DNA from: Citrus sinensis
Taxonomy: Eukaryota > Streptophyta > Magnoliopsida > Sapindales > Rutaceae
Direction: 5' to 3'
DNA length: 64,000 nt
Assembly: GCF_022201045.2 (NCBI RefSeq)
Contig: NC_068559.1
Coordinates: 3,632,501-3,696,500, forward strand
A program made the position numbers and the translations under genes. Below are positions 23,773 through 35,256 of the stretch, piece by piece; the first letter of the stretch is position 1, and the number at the start of each line of letters is the position of its first letter. Below the pieces are notes generated by a model. It made no database searches, was not told the origin of the DNA, and was given only the letters and a program-made list of their open reading frames with translations.

Positions 23773-24512
23773 GGAGATCTATTTTCCAAAGGAGAAGAAA
23801 AATAAAAAGCAAAAGCCATGACGAGATTGTTCCGGCCGTTTTTCAAATTACAGTTTGATCCCTACTTGTAGTTTTTTCTTTGACAAGGCCCCCCTTAGAC
23901 ATTACTCATTACTCATAACAAATCTAATTTCCTTTTCTTTTCAAATATAAGTCTAATATAAATGCAAAATTAAATCCTAGCATAAAAGCTAATAAAATCT
24001 GGTAAAACAAAGCCGAACACATAAATTTATGTGAAAGTAAAGATTTTTGAGTTATTTTTTTATTTTTCTTTCAATGTAGATATATATTTATCATATAATT
24101 AATAGCTTTAAGTTTTAAAATTATTAAGTAACTATATAAAAAAAGGTTGATAATCTAGTTGGTTTAGTCATTTCAACATAAAGTAACATATTAATAGACG
24201 ACATATGTTTATTAGACCACTAATGATATGTGTAGTTATAATTATATTAAAGTAAAATTTTAAACAATGTCTGATTTTAGAGAAATGAATTTGACATTTT
24301 CTTAACTGTAATAATAATTTTTATTAATCCCTCTTTTTTTTTTAACCAGTTCCTCCACCAGAACAAACTCTAGTTAGATTCAAGCATGGTACACTTTTAT
24401 TTATTAGGAGAATCCAAATACTCTCTTAAAAACAAAAAAAATTGTGCAAAGTTCATCCTAAATTTTATTTTATCCTTAATTTTATCCGTTAGTAGACAGA
24501 AGCTGTTGTGAA
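23773..24512. other. GET4 promoter and intergenic DNA
   Basis: AT-rich, no gene visible. It ends in the GTTGTGAA target duplication (24505-24512) of the hAT element. Confidence 0.45.
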
Positions 24513-25664
24513 TAGGGATGGCATAATGATCCGGATCCGGCCCGCATCCGCAAGGATCCGTCAAAATCCGGATTGGTATGTTAAAAAATGCGGATCCGGA
24601 GTTAAAAATTTAAGATCCGCACTGATCCGAATCCGGATCCGGATGTGCATGCATCCGGAAAGCCGGATATCCGGATTCGGCTTATTCTTAATTAAATTAT
24701 TAATTTAATAAAGTTCAATTGAAAAATATATAAACTAAAATTGGAGAAAAAAACCACAAATCTAATCCTATCAACCCTAAAAGCTAAAACTGGAATCACA
24801 TACACTCACGACTTCATCACTACTGCTGCAGTCGAAATTGGAAACAAGCAAAATCCATAACCGTCGAACGCCATCTGCCTCAGGGTCGCTGTTATCGAAC
24901 GCCGGCTGCGTCGCCAAGCTGGGCACCCGTTGCTATCGTCGAACGTGGCTGCGTCTTCGAGCTGGGCACGCGTTTCTGTCGTCGAACACCGGCTGCCCAG
25001 CCTTGCCTCGCTGATCGCACTTTGCTGTCACCAAACGCGGGCACGTCTTTGCATCTCTGGCTTGCTAAGCTCACCGCACCCGGCTGCATTTTTGTAATCT
25101 TTCTTGACTTTGCAAATTATTTCAATTTCTGTAATTAGTATTTTGTTTTTTTTTTCTTGGGAACCATACAAAATCCGAGCAAGAGCCACCACTTGTCAAA
25201 TCCAATGCAACACATCTCCCAATTGATCCTTGTCCCAAGACGCATTTGGATCTAACATTGGCGAATTTGAACAAAGATAAGTGGCTGCCGTTTGCATGCT
25301 GTTGCTTTTCCCTCTTTCATTCTCCAAATCTCAACAATGACTTGCAAAATTTTGACTGATTAATTGGTGAATTTGTTAACAAATAGATAGAATGAATTTA
25401 TGGTTTTGGTTTAATTACTTTGACTAAATGCATTAATTTTCAATATAATGTAAAATTATAAATGCGTAATCTCATTTTTAATTGTTAAATTTTAATTTTT
25501 GCGGATCCGAATATCCAAAATATCCGCCCACAATCCGTGCCAATATTACCCGCATCCGGATTCACAAAAAATTACGGATACGAATACAGATCCGGATATA
25601 AAAATGTCAATCCGGATCCGGATACACCTATATCGGGATCCGAATCCGGATTTTGCCATCCATA
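24513..25664. mobile_element. Non-autonomous hAT element with CCGGATCC-rich ends
   Basis: 1152 bp bounded by inverted ends TAGGGATGGC (left) and GCCATCCATA (right) and a perfect 8-bp target duplication GTTGTGAA at 24505-24512 and 25665-25672, the hAT size. About 170 bp at each end are packed with ATCCGGAT and CCGGATCC motifs in both orientations, which resemble the sub-terminal transposase-binding arrays of hAT elements. The interior (24760-25090) is GC-richer than the surroundings and has imperfectly repeated segments (for example GTCGAAC followed by GGCTGC) with no transposase frame. The richer GC could mark a captured host fragment, but I cannot identify a source. Confidence 0.85.
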
Positions 25665-25672
25665 GTTGTGAA

Positions 25673-26551
25673 TAAGTTGTAGGACAAAAAAGATGACTTA
25701 TTAGTAAAAAGGTAAATTAGTTCATACACTTCGATAATAAAATATAAGACGCCGAGGGACTAAATAATAATTTTCCATTTCATCACTTCGAAACCTTGGA
25801 ATTGATCCTCTGTTCTGTTTGTGTCTTGCTTGTTTGGATTTGCTCACACTCCCACAGGTGCGCTTCTTCTCTCAATTTTTAGATTTTTCTTCCAATAACT
25901 CAAATGGGTTCCTTAAATTAAACTTATGGCAGTTGAAAATTTTCATTTTCATCCTCTAATTAACATTTACTTGGCTTCTCTTCAAATATTTTTCTTCATT
26001 GTGAAAGAAGAACTTCGAAAAAGAAATCTGGGTATTCATTTAATTCCATGTTTTATTAGTTTAAAGCAAATATGTTTCTTGTTGACGTGAGCATTATGGT
26101 TATTTAGCTGTAGTCGTGGAATCGAATTCTATCACTGAAAGTTCATTAAGTAACACTTATCATTGGACTTCAAGTGTTTGATGGAATGCCTGATAGAATA
26201 AAGAATGACCACTAATTATGGTGTATTAGTTCCAATTAAAGAAAGAGTTGGCAAACTTCAGTATCAGTCTTCAAATTTTGTAGTTTGAACTGAAAGAAGG
26301 AGCTTTTGACTATGATAGCCCTAATTCATTGTTTTTATCTCAATAAACTTCTCACTCAGGTCTTCATTCCCTCTTAGAAAATACATTTCATTTAAACTCT
26401 TTAGAAACGTTTGTTGTATGTATCAACTAGCTCAAATGTGCAATTTTATGATCTTTTTGTTCATTTCGCAAAGCTTGATGGATCGTGTTTGTGTGTCAGG
26501 GCCATAGGGAAAATATACAAGTATAGTGATATATAGAGAAGAATTTTGGAA
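25673..26551 (+). promoter_or_regulatory. Promoter and spliced leader of the MZM1-like gene
   Basis: No coding gene. A likely leader exon ends at 25857 (CACAG-GTGCG donor) and rejoins at 26500 (GTGTCAG acceptor), making a 5' UTR intron of about 640 bp before the ATG at 26552. Confidence 0.45.
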
Positions 26552-27415
26552 ATGAGTTCTGAAATTATGCAAGCTGCTAAGGTGTATCGCCAACTCCTAA
26601 AAGCTGTCAAGAACCATATTGGCAAAGAAGATTACAAGATGCATTTCATGGAATATGTAATGCAAGAGTTTCGGAAGAACAGCAAACTATCCGATCCTTC
26701 TTCTATACGACAGAAGATCAAGCTAGCCCATGATTATACTTTTCTTCTTAACAGTGTGCATCATCACAAGGCATGACTCTCTCTTATCCATCGATTTTAT
26801 TATATAATTTGTTTTCTTCTTTGCATGATAAAGGCTTTCCATATTTTCAACTTAAATTTGATTTGTACGATCTCTCATACCATACATAAACAGATTCTTT
26901 TCACCAAGAGTTGCATTTAATATTGATCAACTCATACTACTCAACATTGACTAGTTGAATACCTACTTACAAAATTCTGTTTCGCCATGCTAGAGGAATA
27001 TTGTATGGTTTATAGCTCAATCGCATTACAATAGCAAGTATTGCTGATGGGTAAAATAATAATGGTTAAGGAATTATAATGGTATATGCCTGTGAAATTT
27101 ATTTTTCTTAAAAGTCTTGTATGAATGAAAACTAACCCACTAACAATCTTGGTTTGAGCAGAATTTGAATGCTACCTAGTGGATTTTGCTTGTCTAGTTT
27201 GTCTTGTTGTCTACAAGGGTAGTTAAATGGGGGTAATGGAAGATCTTATACTGCAATGAACTATTCCATCGTGTGTTATACTGATACTGTGACGAATGCA
27301 GGACTTATTGTTCTCGTACAATATTGCTGTAGATAGATCCGATGAAATGAAAAGAATACTGGGGAAATCTGCTGCAAGTGTTGGCCTTCAACTTCCTGAA
27401 GTTTATCAGCCTTGA
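26552..27415 (+). CDS. LYR-motif protein, MZM1/LYRM7-like complex III assembly factor
   Basis: Two exons, 26552-26770 and 27302-27415, give a 110-residue protein starting MSSEIMQAAKVYRQLLKAV. The tyrosine-arginine pair in KVYRQLL, followed by a phenylalanine-containing helix (FMEYVMQEFRKNSKL) and DPSSIRQKIKLAHDYTFLL, fits the LYR family. The C-terminal part (ILGKSAASVGLQLPEVY) resembles plant proteins annotated mitochondrial zinc maintenance protein 1. Yeast Mzm1 and human LYRM7 act in the mitochondrial matrix, holding the Rieske Fe-S protein before its insertion into complex III. The intron between the exons appears to use a GC donor (AAG-GCATGA) with a normal CAG acceptor. Without splicing the frame ends six bases later at 26776 as a 75-residue protein. 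The second exon joined in phase 0 (KDLLFSYNIAVDRSDEMKR) looks like real coding sequence. Confidence 0.8.
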
Positions 27416-28139
27416 TGATCATTGATCATTAGGCCTTCGCCCATCGAGCGTCTTAACCTGGTTTTTGGACAATTTTGTTTGCAGTTTACTATCATTATTT
27501 GTTTCCATGTATGTATACTGGGCACCGTTGGAACCAGTTCTTCTTGTTGTTTGATAACTTGGACTAAACGTGTTTGTTGGTGTACGCTTGAGGTAGCCGA
27601 CGAAAGAAAAATTTGTTTCTTTACTAATAAAATACATACAGTTTATTAGTATTATTTTTGTAGCTGCATCATTAATTTGTTCGGAAAAAATCAAATTTTA
27701 ATTACTAAAATCAGAAAATAGTAATAATTTTGGTAACAACAATATCAACAACGATTCCAGAATCCACACGGGGCCCCCACTCTAGTAAATCTTATGGTGA
27801 GCCTATGGGCGGCGAGTATGGACAATTGTTTTGGATCAAATCCTTAATCACCCATACAAGTCAAAACAAAAACACGGCAGAATAGGTACAACCTGACACG
27901 TGTCCGAAACTAACCCACGTGGCTACCTAGAACTCTGACACTATGACACATACGCACGAACATTGAACGATTCTAATGATGTCCAAGTCTTGAAATCTCG
28001 TTATCTGCACAAGTTTCCGTTTAAAAGTGAAAAACTAAAACTAAATAAATGCACGTCCATCACTGCTTAATTTAGAAGCACTTCTAATTTTTCATCAGTT
28101 ATCATCATCGGCTGCTGCTGCTTCTTCTTCTTCTTGTGA
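27416..28139 (+). promoter_or_regulatory. MZM1-like 3' UTR and RCI2 promoter
   Basis: No coding gene. The left part is 3' UTR of the MZM1-like gene. The right part is the promoter and leader of the RCI2-type gene, with a possible TATA-like AAATAAAT near 28043 and a CTT-rich leader just before the ATG. Confidence 0.5.
27897..27921 (+). promoter_or_regulatory. Paired ABRE/G-box motifs upstream of RCI2
   Basis: GACACGTGTCC (core 27897-27902) and CCCACGTGGC (core 27916-27921) lie 19 bp apart, about 220-240 bp before the RCI2 start codon. Two close ABREs are the classic arrangement for ABA induction through AREB/ABF bZIP factors. RCI2 genes are known to respond to cold, salt and ABA, so the motif pair fits the gene. 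Confidence 0.6.
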
Positions 28140-28480
28140 ATGGGTTCCGAGACTTTCCTGGAAGTGATTCTGGCCATTCTGCTTCCTCCTGTTGGTGTCT
28201 TCCTACGTTATGGCTGTGGGGTAATTTTTTTTTTTTAATTTAATACTTTTGCTATAATACTAAACTCATTATTTATTGATATATGCATAACTTCTAACAC
28301 AAAGAATAGAAATTGTAATGAAATATGTCATAAGTGTTGCAATGGTGTGTTTATTTTAATTTGATTGCTTTAGTTGTGAATGATATTGAATTGCAGGTGG
28401 AGTTCTGGATATGTTTGTTGCTGACAGTATTGGGCTACATACCGGGGATTATATATGCGATTTATGTGTTAGTTGGATGA
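28140..28480 (+). CDS. RCI2/PMP3 hydrophobic stress protein (UPF0057)
   Basis: Exons 28140-28220 and 28397-28480 with a GT-AG intron give a 54-residue proteolipid. It has the family layout: short N-terminus MGSETFLEVILAI, first membrane helix LLPPVGVFLRYG, a small loop with the conserved Cys-Gly and the motif VEFWICLLLT at the start of the second helix, then LGYIPGIIYAIYVL. PMP3/RCI2 proteins sit in the plasma membrane and limit excess Na+ and K+ entry; their loss hyperpolarises the membrane in yeast. The intron position splits the loop between the two helices, as in other plant family members. The gene is too short to stand out by open-frame length. Paired ABREs upstream suggest stress control. 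Confidence 0.93.
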
Positions 28481-28984
28481 TAAATTAAAAATTATGATGT
28501 TGTAACGGAGTTAATTTGATGTCTTTTTTTTTTTTTTTTGTCCAAATTTGTTGGTGAACTAATAGATGTAATGTTGACAATTGGGTTTGTTAATGATGAT
28601 CATTGTCTGTTAATTTATTGTTTAATTTTTTCATAACGTTTTGGCTTCTAATTTATTTCTTGGGCAATGAGGCACGTATATCTTTCACCAGAATTGTCAA
28701 GAATTTGGATTCCATAATACATCACAAATCTGTTATAACATATTGGAATGCACAAACAGTTACGCAAATGTGATATAAAATGACATAGAAGTGATTTGTG
28801 AGTTATTAAGTAAAATGATCTTTGTGGGGAAATTTTCATTTCCTTTCAAGTAGGTTCATTCAACTAGGTTTGAGGGATGTATCGAAAAATAAAAAAAAGT
28901 AGTTTGAGGGAAATAGGTTCCTCGACCGGGTTGGAAAAAGACTGACCATTGTGCTGCGGATCGGTTCTGACAATTCTTCAATTA
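28481..28984. other. RCI2 3' flank and left edge of the duplicated array
   Basis: No gene. AT-rich DNA. From about 28985 rightward the sequence has a second copy starting near 34865. Confidence 0.45.
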
Positions 28985-29372
28985 TAAAATTGAGAATACT
29001 TTTTTTTTCTAATTATAAAATTAAAAATACTCTTTTTTCTTTTAAGATAAACTAAGAATACTTTTAAACGAACAAATACTTCTTATATAAATTAACATAA
29101 TTAAATATATTTAATAAATTAAAATTATAAATAATTTAATTTTTCTTTTAATTCAACCAATTAATATGTAATTAATATGGAGCATTATTTATTTGTAAAA
29201 AAATTGTTTTTCTTTTAATTTAATCTTTTTTTATGGCATCGAATTATTTTAAAATTAGAATTAACAATAAATAAATAGAAAGCAAACGCGACAAACTATT
29301 GCTATCTACTTTAATAATGAATCATTAATTTAGCTAACGGAGAGAGAAGGGAGGTCTTATGGAAAACTCAAA

Positions 29373-30043
29373 TAGGGATGGAAATGGGGTGTGATGGGAG
29401 TGGAGAGTCTTACCTTATTTTCCATCTCATTAAAAATTTCGTCTTCTTCCTCACATCATTCTCAAAAATTTTAGTGGGGTGGGGATGGAGAATCTCTGCA
29501 TGGGGAATGATTTTTCTATTCCTGTCCCATTTCTCATTTACTTATTTTATAGTATGTATAGATATATAATTTCAATAAATTAAAAATTAAAAACTTAAAT
29601 AAATTATCACCATATATATAAAATATTTTAAAAAATCTCTAAAATTTTGAAATAATATCTTAAAAATGATACGAAAACTGAAAAATGATTGAAGAGAAAA
29701 GCACATAAAGAGAGAAAAGAAATGTAATAATATTTTATCGTTGAATAAGAATTATATTGGATGATTTTTTTTTAGTTATAACCCATTTATATTAGGTAAA
29801 AATAAAAAAAAATTATTAACCAACATTGTTATTAATAAAATAAAAATTATTAAACAAAAATTGAAAAAATATTTGTATATAATGGAGATTTGGTAGCAGT
29901 AGGGTGGGAAGTATAAAACTAAACCCACCCCGCTAAGAATTTGGGGTTATTGTTTCCCCATTCCCCAAAATTATTCAAAATCCACCTCATTTTGGGTGGA
30001 CTCCCATGGGGCCCCAAACCCATGAAGAATTTTGTCATCTCTA
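29373..30043. mobile_element. hAT-type MITE, copy in R1
   Basis: 671 bp starting TAGGGATGGAAATGGGG and ending with the inverse complement of TAGAGATGACAAAA, with a degraded 8-bp target duplication (AACTCAAA at 29365-29372, ATCTCAGA at 30044-30051, 6 of 8 match). The terminal 100 bp on each side are rich in GGGGATGG/CCCATTCCCC-type motifs. No transposase. The same insertion at the same place occurs in R2, so it predates that duplication. Confidence 0.75.
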
Positions 30044-30649
30044 ATCTCAGAGCACCCTTTCACGTCTAGTGCTTCTTCTCCAATTGGATAGCCCACTGCC
30101 TGTTGTTGTGCCGTTTTCTCTACCGTTAGCAACAACTGGTAAGTTTTAATTGTTAACTTGTTATACATTTAAGTTATAAGTGGTCCTTTTGAAAAATAAA
30201 AGATAAATTAATGAACAATGTATTTAATATAAACTCTTAATGTGAAATTTCAATATAGTTAAAAGTTATTTTGCAATGTGTTATAATTTTGAAACTTATT
30301 TTATTTTATTATTTTATTTTTTTAGCAAACTTCAGGGAGACAATGATGGGCGAATGAAAGTTTTTTTTTAATAAGTTGATAACGATTAAAGTTATTCACC
30401 ATTCTCCTTTTATTATTTATTTTTATTGTGTGTTTTTTCGATTACTTTACTGTGTGTTTGTTTGGTTGACAGTAATTTAGGTTTAAAGAATAATTAGTTG
30501 AAAATTTTATTCCTAATTCAGATTGGGTGAGAGTATATGAATTCAAAAACCCCTCTTAATACCTATTTACTTATAAAATAATATATATATTTTTCACACA
30601 CATGCATTTGTAACTTGACTTAATGTTGTGCTTAAATTCCATTTTTCAG

Positions 30650-31043
30650 CAACAAGTTGCTACAATAGGAAGCTTGGATCATAATGTTCTTATTTTGGAT
30701 CTAAAACATAATAAGACAATGTTTACGAACATAGGGTATTGCAAGTGTCATTTTCTATGAAATCATTTAAATTTCTTAATTAATCATAAATTGATACTTT
30801 AACAAGTTTTGATATTGTGGGCAGTATGGAGTGACATGTTTGGCTTAAATTGGAAAGTCTGATCAATTTCTAGCTATGCAATCCAAAGATGGGAAGTTAC
30901 AACTTTGGGAGCTCTTAGAGTGTAATGGTCTTCCATGTCTCTAGTGCCATTTCTGACTTATTTGTGTCTTGTGATGAGAATTTCTTGGTAGTTCTATTAA
31001 TGATACCATTCACATGTTTGAGATTGTAAATAAGTTTCTTTGA
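30650..31043 (+). pseudogene. AAMP-like WD40 gene, C-terminal exons (R1 copy)
   Basis: Two exon remnants. The first (30650 to about 30735) reads VATIGSLDHNVLILDL, matching the WD repeat that in plant AAMP-like proteins reads ATGGMDKKLIIWDL. The second (about 30824-31043) starts GVTCLA and contains KDGKLQLWELLE, matching the last repeats of AAMP. The second exon holds several in-frame stops, so this copy is dead. AAMP is a conserved eight-bladed WD40 protein; only repeats near the C-terminus are present here. It lies on the same strand as the middle exons at 33674, but upstream of them, so the gene order is permuted by the duplication. Confidence 0.7.
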
Positions 31044-31428
31044 TCAAGTCGACCTTCAATCAATATTTGAAACCGAATGCATGTATTACTATTTTCACTT
31101 TTTGTTTTATATACTACGATATGTACACAATACATATTTTCAGATATCTCTTTCTTTGTTGTTCCATACGACTCATTAAATTGTGTTTCAATATAAACAC
31201 TATTTCATGGCTCTTATGTATACCATTCTGAATGATCTGAGCCACGACTCCCATAACTTAGACATATCTCAATAGTATATATTACAACATTCCGTTACAG
31301 AAATAATATAAAAGAGTCCATGATTTACATTGAATAAGATCACCAAAAAAATGTACTTTTTAATGATATATAGGTTATATGTTGGGATCTTAAAAGATGA
31401 ATACTTGAGGTGAGGCCAAGTGAACCTG

Positions 31429-31553
31429 TGTGGAAAAAAAAACTAATAATGATATATGACCTAAAAAGATGTTAAATTGAAACAACCAAATGTGGAAAAA
31501 AAAAACTAATAATGATATATGACCTAAAAAGATGTTAAATTGAAACAACCAAA
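31429..31553. repeat. Two-copy 62-bp tandem repeat
   Basis: A unit starting TGTGGAAAAAAAAACTAATA is repeated head to tail at 31429-31490 and 31491-31553 with only a one-base length change in the A run. The corresponding place in R2 (about 37290-37330) carries one copy, so it arose after R1 and R2 separated. Confidence 0.8.
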
Positions 31554-31949
31554 TATGGACAAACTTACTAAAAGGGCTTCTATAGTTGGCTTATAAATAT
31601 ACAACACACAAAAATAAAAACCAAGAATTATTAAAAGAATTATAAACTAAAAAAAATAGGTGGGTTAGTGAGGAAAACGTTTTCTTTGAATCTTTATGCA
31701 ACATAAGCACAACAAGAATCATTGCTTCTGGAGATATAAGCATCCTCGCTTTTTGTAAAGTCTAGTGGCAGTCGATTTTTTTTTTCTAAAAATTTTTTCA
31801 ACCGCCTTGTAACCCTCGTGTATGCCTCTCTACATGATTGAGTCATAACTCCTACAACCTAAACATAACCCAAAGATAGTCTATGTCATGATGTTTCGTT
31901 ACAGAAACACTATACTATAAAGACAATTGATGAAAATCAACAAACAATC

Positions 31950-33080
31950 AGTAATTCACAAAGTAAATTAATGATGTTAAACTGAAACAATCAAACATGA
32001 ATGAACTCACTAAAAAGGTTTTTGTAGTTGGCATATAATATGTAACACACAAAAGTAGAAAATCAAGATTACTAAAAGAATTATAAACTAAACAAACAAT
32101 TAGGTGAGTAACGGTAAACCTTTTCTTTAGATCTTTATGCAATATAAGCGCAACAAGACTCATTACTTTTAAAGATATGAGCTTCCTCGCATCTTTGAAA
32201 GTCTTTGGCGGCAAAGAATAGTTTTTGTTATTGTCTCTCAAAATGTTTCTCTACTGCTCAGAGTCATTATTACCTTCATAGGAATGTTGGCCACCAGAAA
32301 TGTAGTAAAATTTGAAATTTAACCAAACAAGACTATAAATATCTCTATTATTGGCCTAAGATCAAATTCAGTTGATTGCGAACCTCATGTGCTACAATAA
32401 AGAACAAAAAGTAAGTTGCCACATAATGCATTTATAACTAAGAAACTCTAATAGTACAAATTGCTTACCACCTCCCACGCCACATTTCTTTAGGCGCAAG
32501 TAGTATATTATTGGATATGAGATACACACTTTTCATCATGTATTACATAAATCCCATCGATCATATCCTACACAATCATGCCAATTGATAATTAATTTAT
32601 TTAAAGCTATAGTCTTGTAACAACTCTAAAAAAAATTATATTATACTTAGTTTATTAGTCTTCTTTATTCAACAGAGAAGTCATAGTCTTTAAACCTCTT
32701 GAACAGTATGGACTACTTCAGTTTGTTTGGATATAAAAGCCAAATAATTTGCAAAGCTGCAGATGTAGCGCTCCATGAATACTAACAAACTCCTTTTCTC
32801 TACTAGAACCACACGTGAAAATTCCCTTATACGTGGCTCACACATGATAATTTATTCGAATTTGCATAAACTAAACTATTCCATTTCTTTATTTTCATAC
32901 TAAAGTAATGAATAATGTAGTCATAGTTTATTTTCTTCATAATGTGAAGATTTTACATGTTTCAATTAATTTTTTTTTTGGAAATTTCTTCACAGCCACC
33001 TCACGACCCTCATGTACGCCTCTCTGCATGACTGAACCATGACTCCGACAACCCAAACATATCTATGTGATAATATACAT
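31950..33080 (-). pseudogene. IRE1-like kinase gene, minus lineage, copy 1
   Basis: Read leftward, exon remnants appear in kinase order. At 33070-33000 an N-lobe piece reads GSVMQRGVHEGREVAVKKF with the VAVK lysine. At 32890-32680 comes the hinge region with SLLVFMER. At 32567-32466 the segment DMIDGIYVIHDEKCV is followed by a damaged catalytic loop and NNILLAPKEMW. At about 32300-32130 the C-lobe runs from GGQHPYEGN to LHKDLKKR, and at about 32010 the last exon starts with PTTKTFL. These match the kinase part of plant IRE1 (AVKRL, HRDLKPQNVLI, TGGRHPFG, PDPELRPKA). A TAG stop sits just after GGQHPYEGNNDSEQ, and there are further frame breaks. No luminal or membrane part is seen. Confidence 0.7.
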
Positions 33081-33673
33081 CACGACGTTCCATTACAGAA
33101 ACATTATAATAAAAAGACAATTGATGAAAATCAACAAACAATCACTAATTCACAAAATAAATCAATATAAGCATTAATTGGTCTATGCTTTATGCTGAAT
33201 AAGATCACCCAAAAGCATGTATTCTTTAATAGTCTATAGGTCTACATTTTGGTGATCTTAAAAGATAAACACTTGAGGTTGGTTAAAGTGAACTTGTTTA
33301 ATGCACAAGAAAAATTTATCTCAAGGGCAATGAGGCACTATATATCTTTCATTAGAAATTTTGTCAGGATTTTAGATTACAAAATCCATCAAGATTTTAA
33401 AACATGTTGTAATGCACAAACAATTATGCAAGATGTGAAGATAAAACAGCTTGTCTTTGGAGGATTAATGAAGGAAAATTCGGTCATACCTTTCTTGGTA
33501 TGTAGTACATAAAAAAAATATTAATTGCATAATGCTTTGGCTTGAATTGTTTACTCTTCTATTTTTTATGATTATTAGATGTAAATTTTTCTTATTAATT
33601 TCATATTTGTGTTCTTCTAGAATTGAAAATAATAACACATTATTTCATTTGAACTCTTGTTATTTCTCTTCAG

Positions 33674-34040
33674 TCAACTGATTGGAGTTTCTGCTTTGGC
33701 TTTTAATAAAGACGGATCTCTACTTGCTCATGGTGGGTTTAACGGGTATGTCTTCCACTGGAACTCTGCAATTTATGAATTAAAAGGGAAAATTTGGCTT
33801 ATTGGCGGGGACATTGAGGTGAAACTATTTGATTTTTTTAGTGATCAAATTATTCCTTTTATTTTTTTGAACACTAATCATGGCCGTCTCTCAGTGTTAA
33901 GTTGGCACTCAACAAGTCATGTAATATTAGGTGGCTTAGGAGATTGTCGGGCTCACATGCGATACTGCAAGAGAGATTTTTAACATTTTTGTAGGTCATA
34001 GTGGAAGAATGACCTGTGTTGATTTTATGCCTGATGGTAT
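33674..34040 (+). pseudogene. AAMP-like WD40 gene, middle exons (R1 copy)
   Basis: First exon remnant (33674 to about 33795): LIGVSALAFNKDGSLLAHGG then FNGYVFHWNS, matching the AAMP blade that reads VSSLAFSMDGQLLASGGLDG. Second (from about 33892): VLSWHSTSHVILGG followed by GHSGRMTCVDFMPDG, matching WHPRGHIVLAGSED and VTCGDFTPDGK. A frame slip lies between the two halves of the second exon around RYCKRDF. A pseudogene fragment rather than a gene: flanking blades are missing. Confidence 0.72.
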
Positions 34041-34439
34041 TCATAAGTCTATCATATTTTCTACCACTTCTTTTAGGCTTCAACTACATTTGTTTTATTT
34101 ATATATTTTGTAACTTTATATTGACTGTTGTTTGTTTAAAGTAACAAAATTTGTACCAATTACATTGTAAAAACATTACCTACAAAGACAACTAATGAAA
34201 ACAAAAAAATAATAATTAGCAATTCACAAAATAAATCAATAACATATTGAATAATTTTTAAAACTCTAAGGTTTATACTGAATAAGATCAACCAAAAACA
34301 TGTATTCTTTAATGATATATAGGCCTACATTTTGGTGAACTTAAAAGATGAACACTTATGGTGAACCTATGTTAAAAGAAAAAAACAATAATGATATATG
34401 ATCTGAAAAGATATAAAACTAAAATAACCAAATGTGTAC

Positions 34440-34750
34440 AAACTCATTAAAAGGGCTTTTGCAGTTAGCCTACAAATATGCAACACAAAAAAATAGAAAA
34501 TCAACAATTACTAAAAGAATGATAAACTAAAGAAGCAATTAGGTTAGTGAGGGAAAACTTTTTCTTTGGCTCATTATGCAATATAAATGTAACAAGGCTC
34601 ATTACTTTTAGAGATATAATCTTTTACTTCTTTGAAAGTCTCAAGTGGCAGAGAAAGATTTTTGTTGTTGTCCCTTAAAATGTTTCTCTACCACTCAGAA
34701 TCATTATTGTTTTCGTAGGGATGTTGTCCACCAGAAATGTAGTAAAATTA
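34440..34750 (-). pseudogene. IRE1-like exon 4/5 fragment, minus lineage (R1 end)
   Basis: Read leftward: the C-lobe segment beginning GGQHPY (34750-34580) with the same in-frame TAG seen in the other minus-strand copies, then an intron and the start of the last exon near 34460. The upstream kinase exons are absent; R2 begins directly to the right. Confidence 0.6.
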
Positions 34751-35256
34751 AACACAAAAATTTACCATAAGTCTTCAAAACAAAAAAAAATACAAAAATT
34801 CGTGGGAGGGGTCAAACTTTGGGAACTAGAATAAAAATAAACAATAAATTTATATTATTATTAGATAGAATGAAAAATTATATTACTATAAAAAAATAAG
34901 ATTAAAAATAATACTTTTAAATGAACAAATACTTCTTCTATAAATTAACATAATTAAATATAATTTTAATAAATTGAAATTATAAATAATATAATTTATC
35001 TTTTAATTCAACGAATTAATATGCAATTAATATGTAGCATTATTTATTTGTAAAACTTAATTTACTCTTTTTTTGACACCAAATTATTTTAAAATTAGAT
35101 ATTTTTTAAACTAACAAAAAATAAATAGAAAGCAAATGCCACAAATAAAAAATACGCATATCGGATGAAATTGTTATTGCTATCTACTCCAATAAGAAAT
35201 CATTGATTTAACTGACATAGAGAGAAGGGAGGTCCTATTGTTTTTTAGATCCTAGA

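Larger units (their letters stand above)
28985..34830. repeat. Segmental duplication unit R1
   Basis: A roughly 5.8-kb segment whose landmarks recur in the same order in R2 (34865-41290): hAT-type MITE, AAMP-like C-terminal exons (+), IRE1-like exons (-), AAMP-like middle exons (+), IRE1-like exon 4/5 (-). By eye, aligned stretches differ at about one base in eight to ten, so this duplication is old. Between named fragments the sequence is AT-rich intron or spacer with no other gene. Confidence 0.75.

Noticed and set aside
24892-25089. Coding frame in the GC-rich core of the hAT element
   Set aside because: Short, imperfectly repeated, and no similarity I recognise; better explained as element DNA or a captured fragment.
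29378-29569. Open frame at the start of the R1 MITE
   Set aside because: Encoded by MITE end sequence; the R2 copy of the same element does not keep it open.
31429-31553. CRISPR-like or regulatory repeat array
   Set aside because: Only two direct units without spacers, in a nuclear plant sequence; simple tandem duplication.
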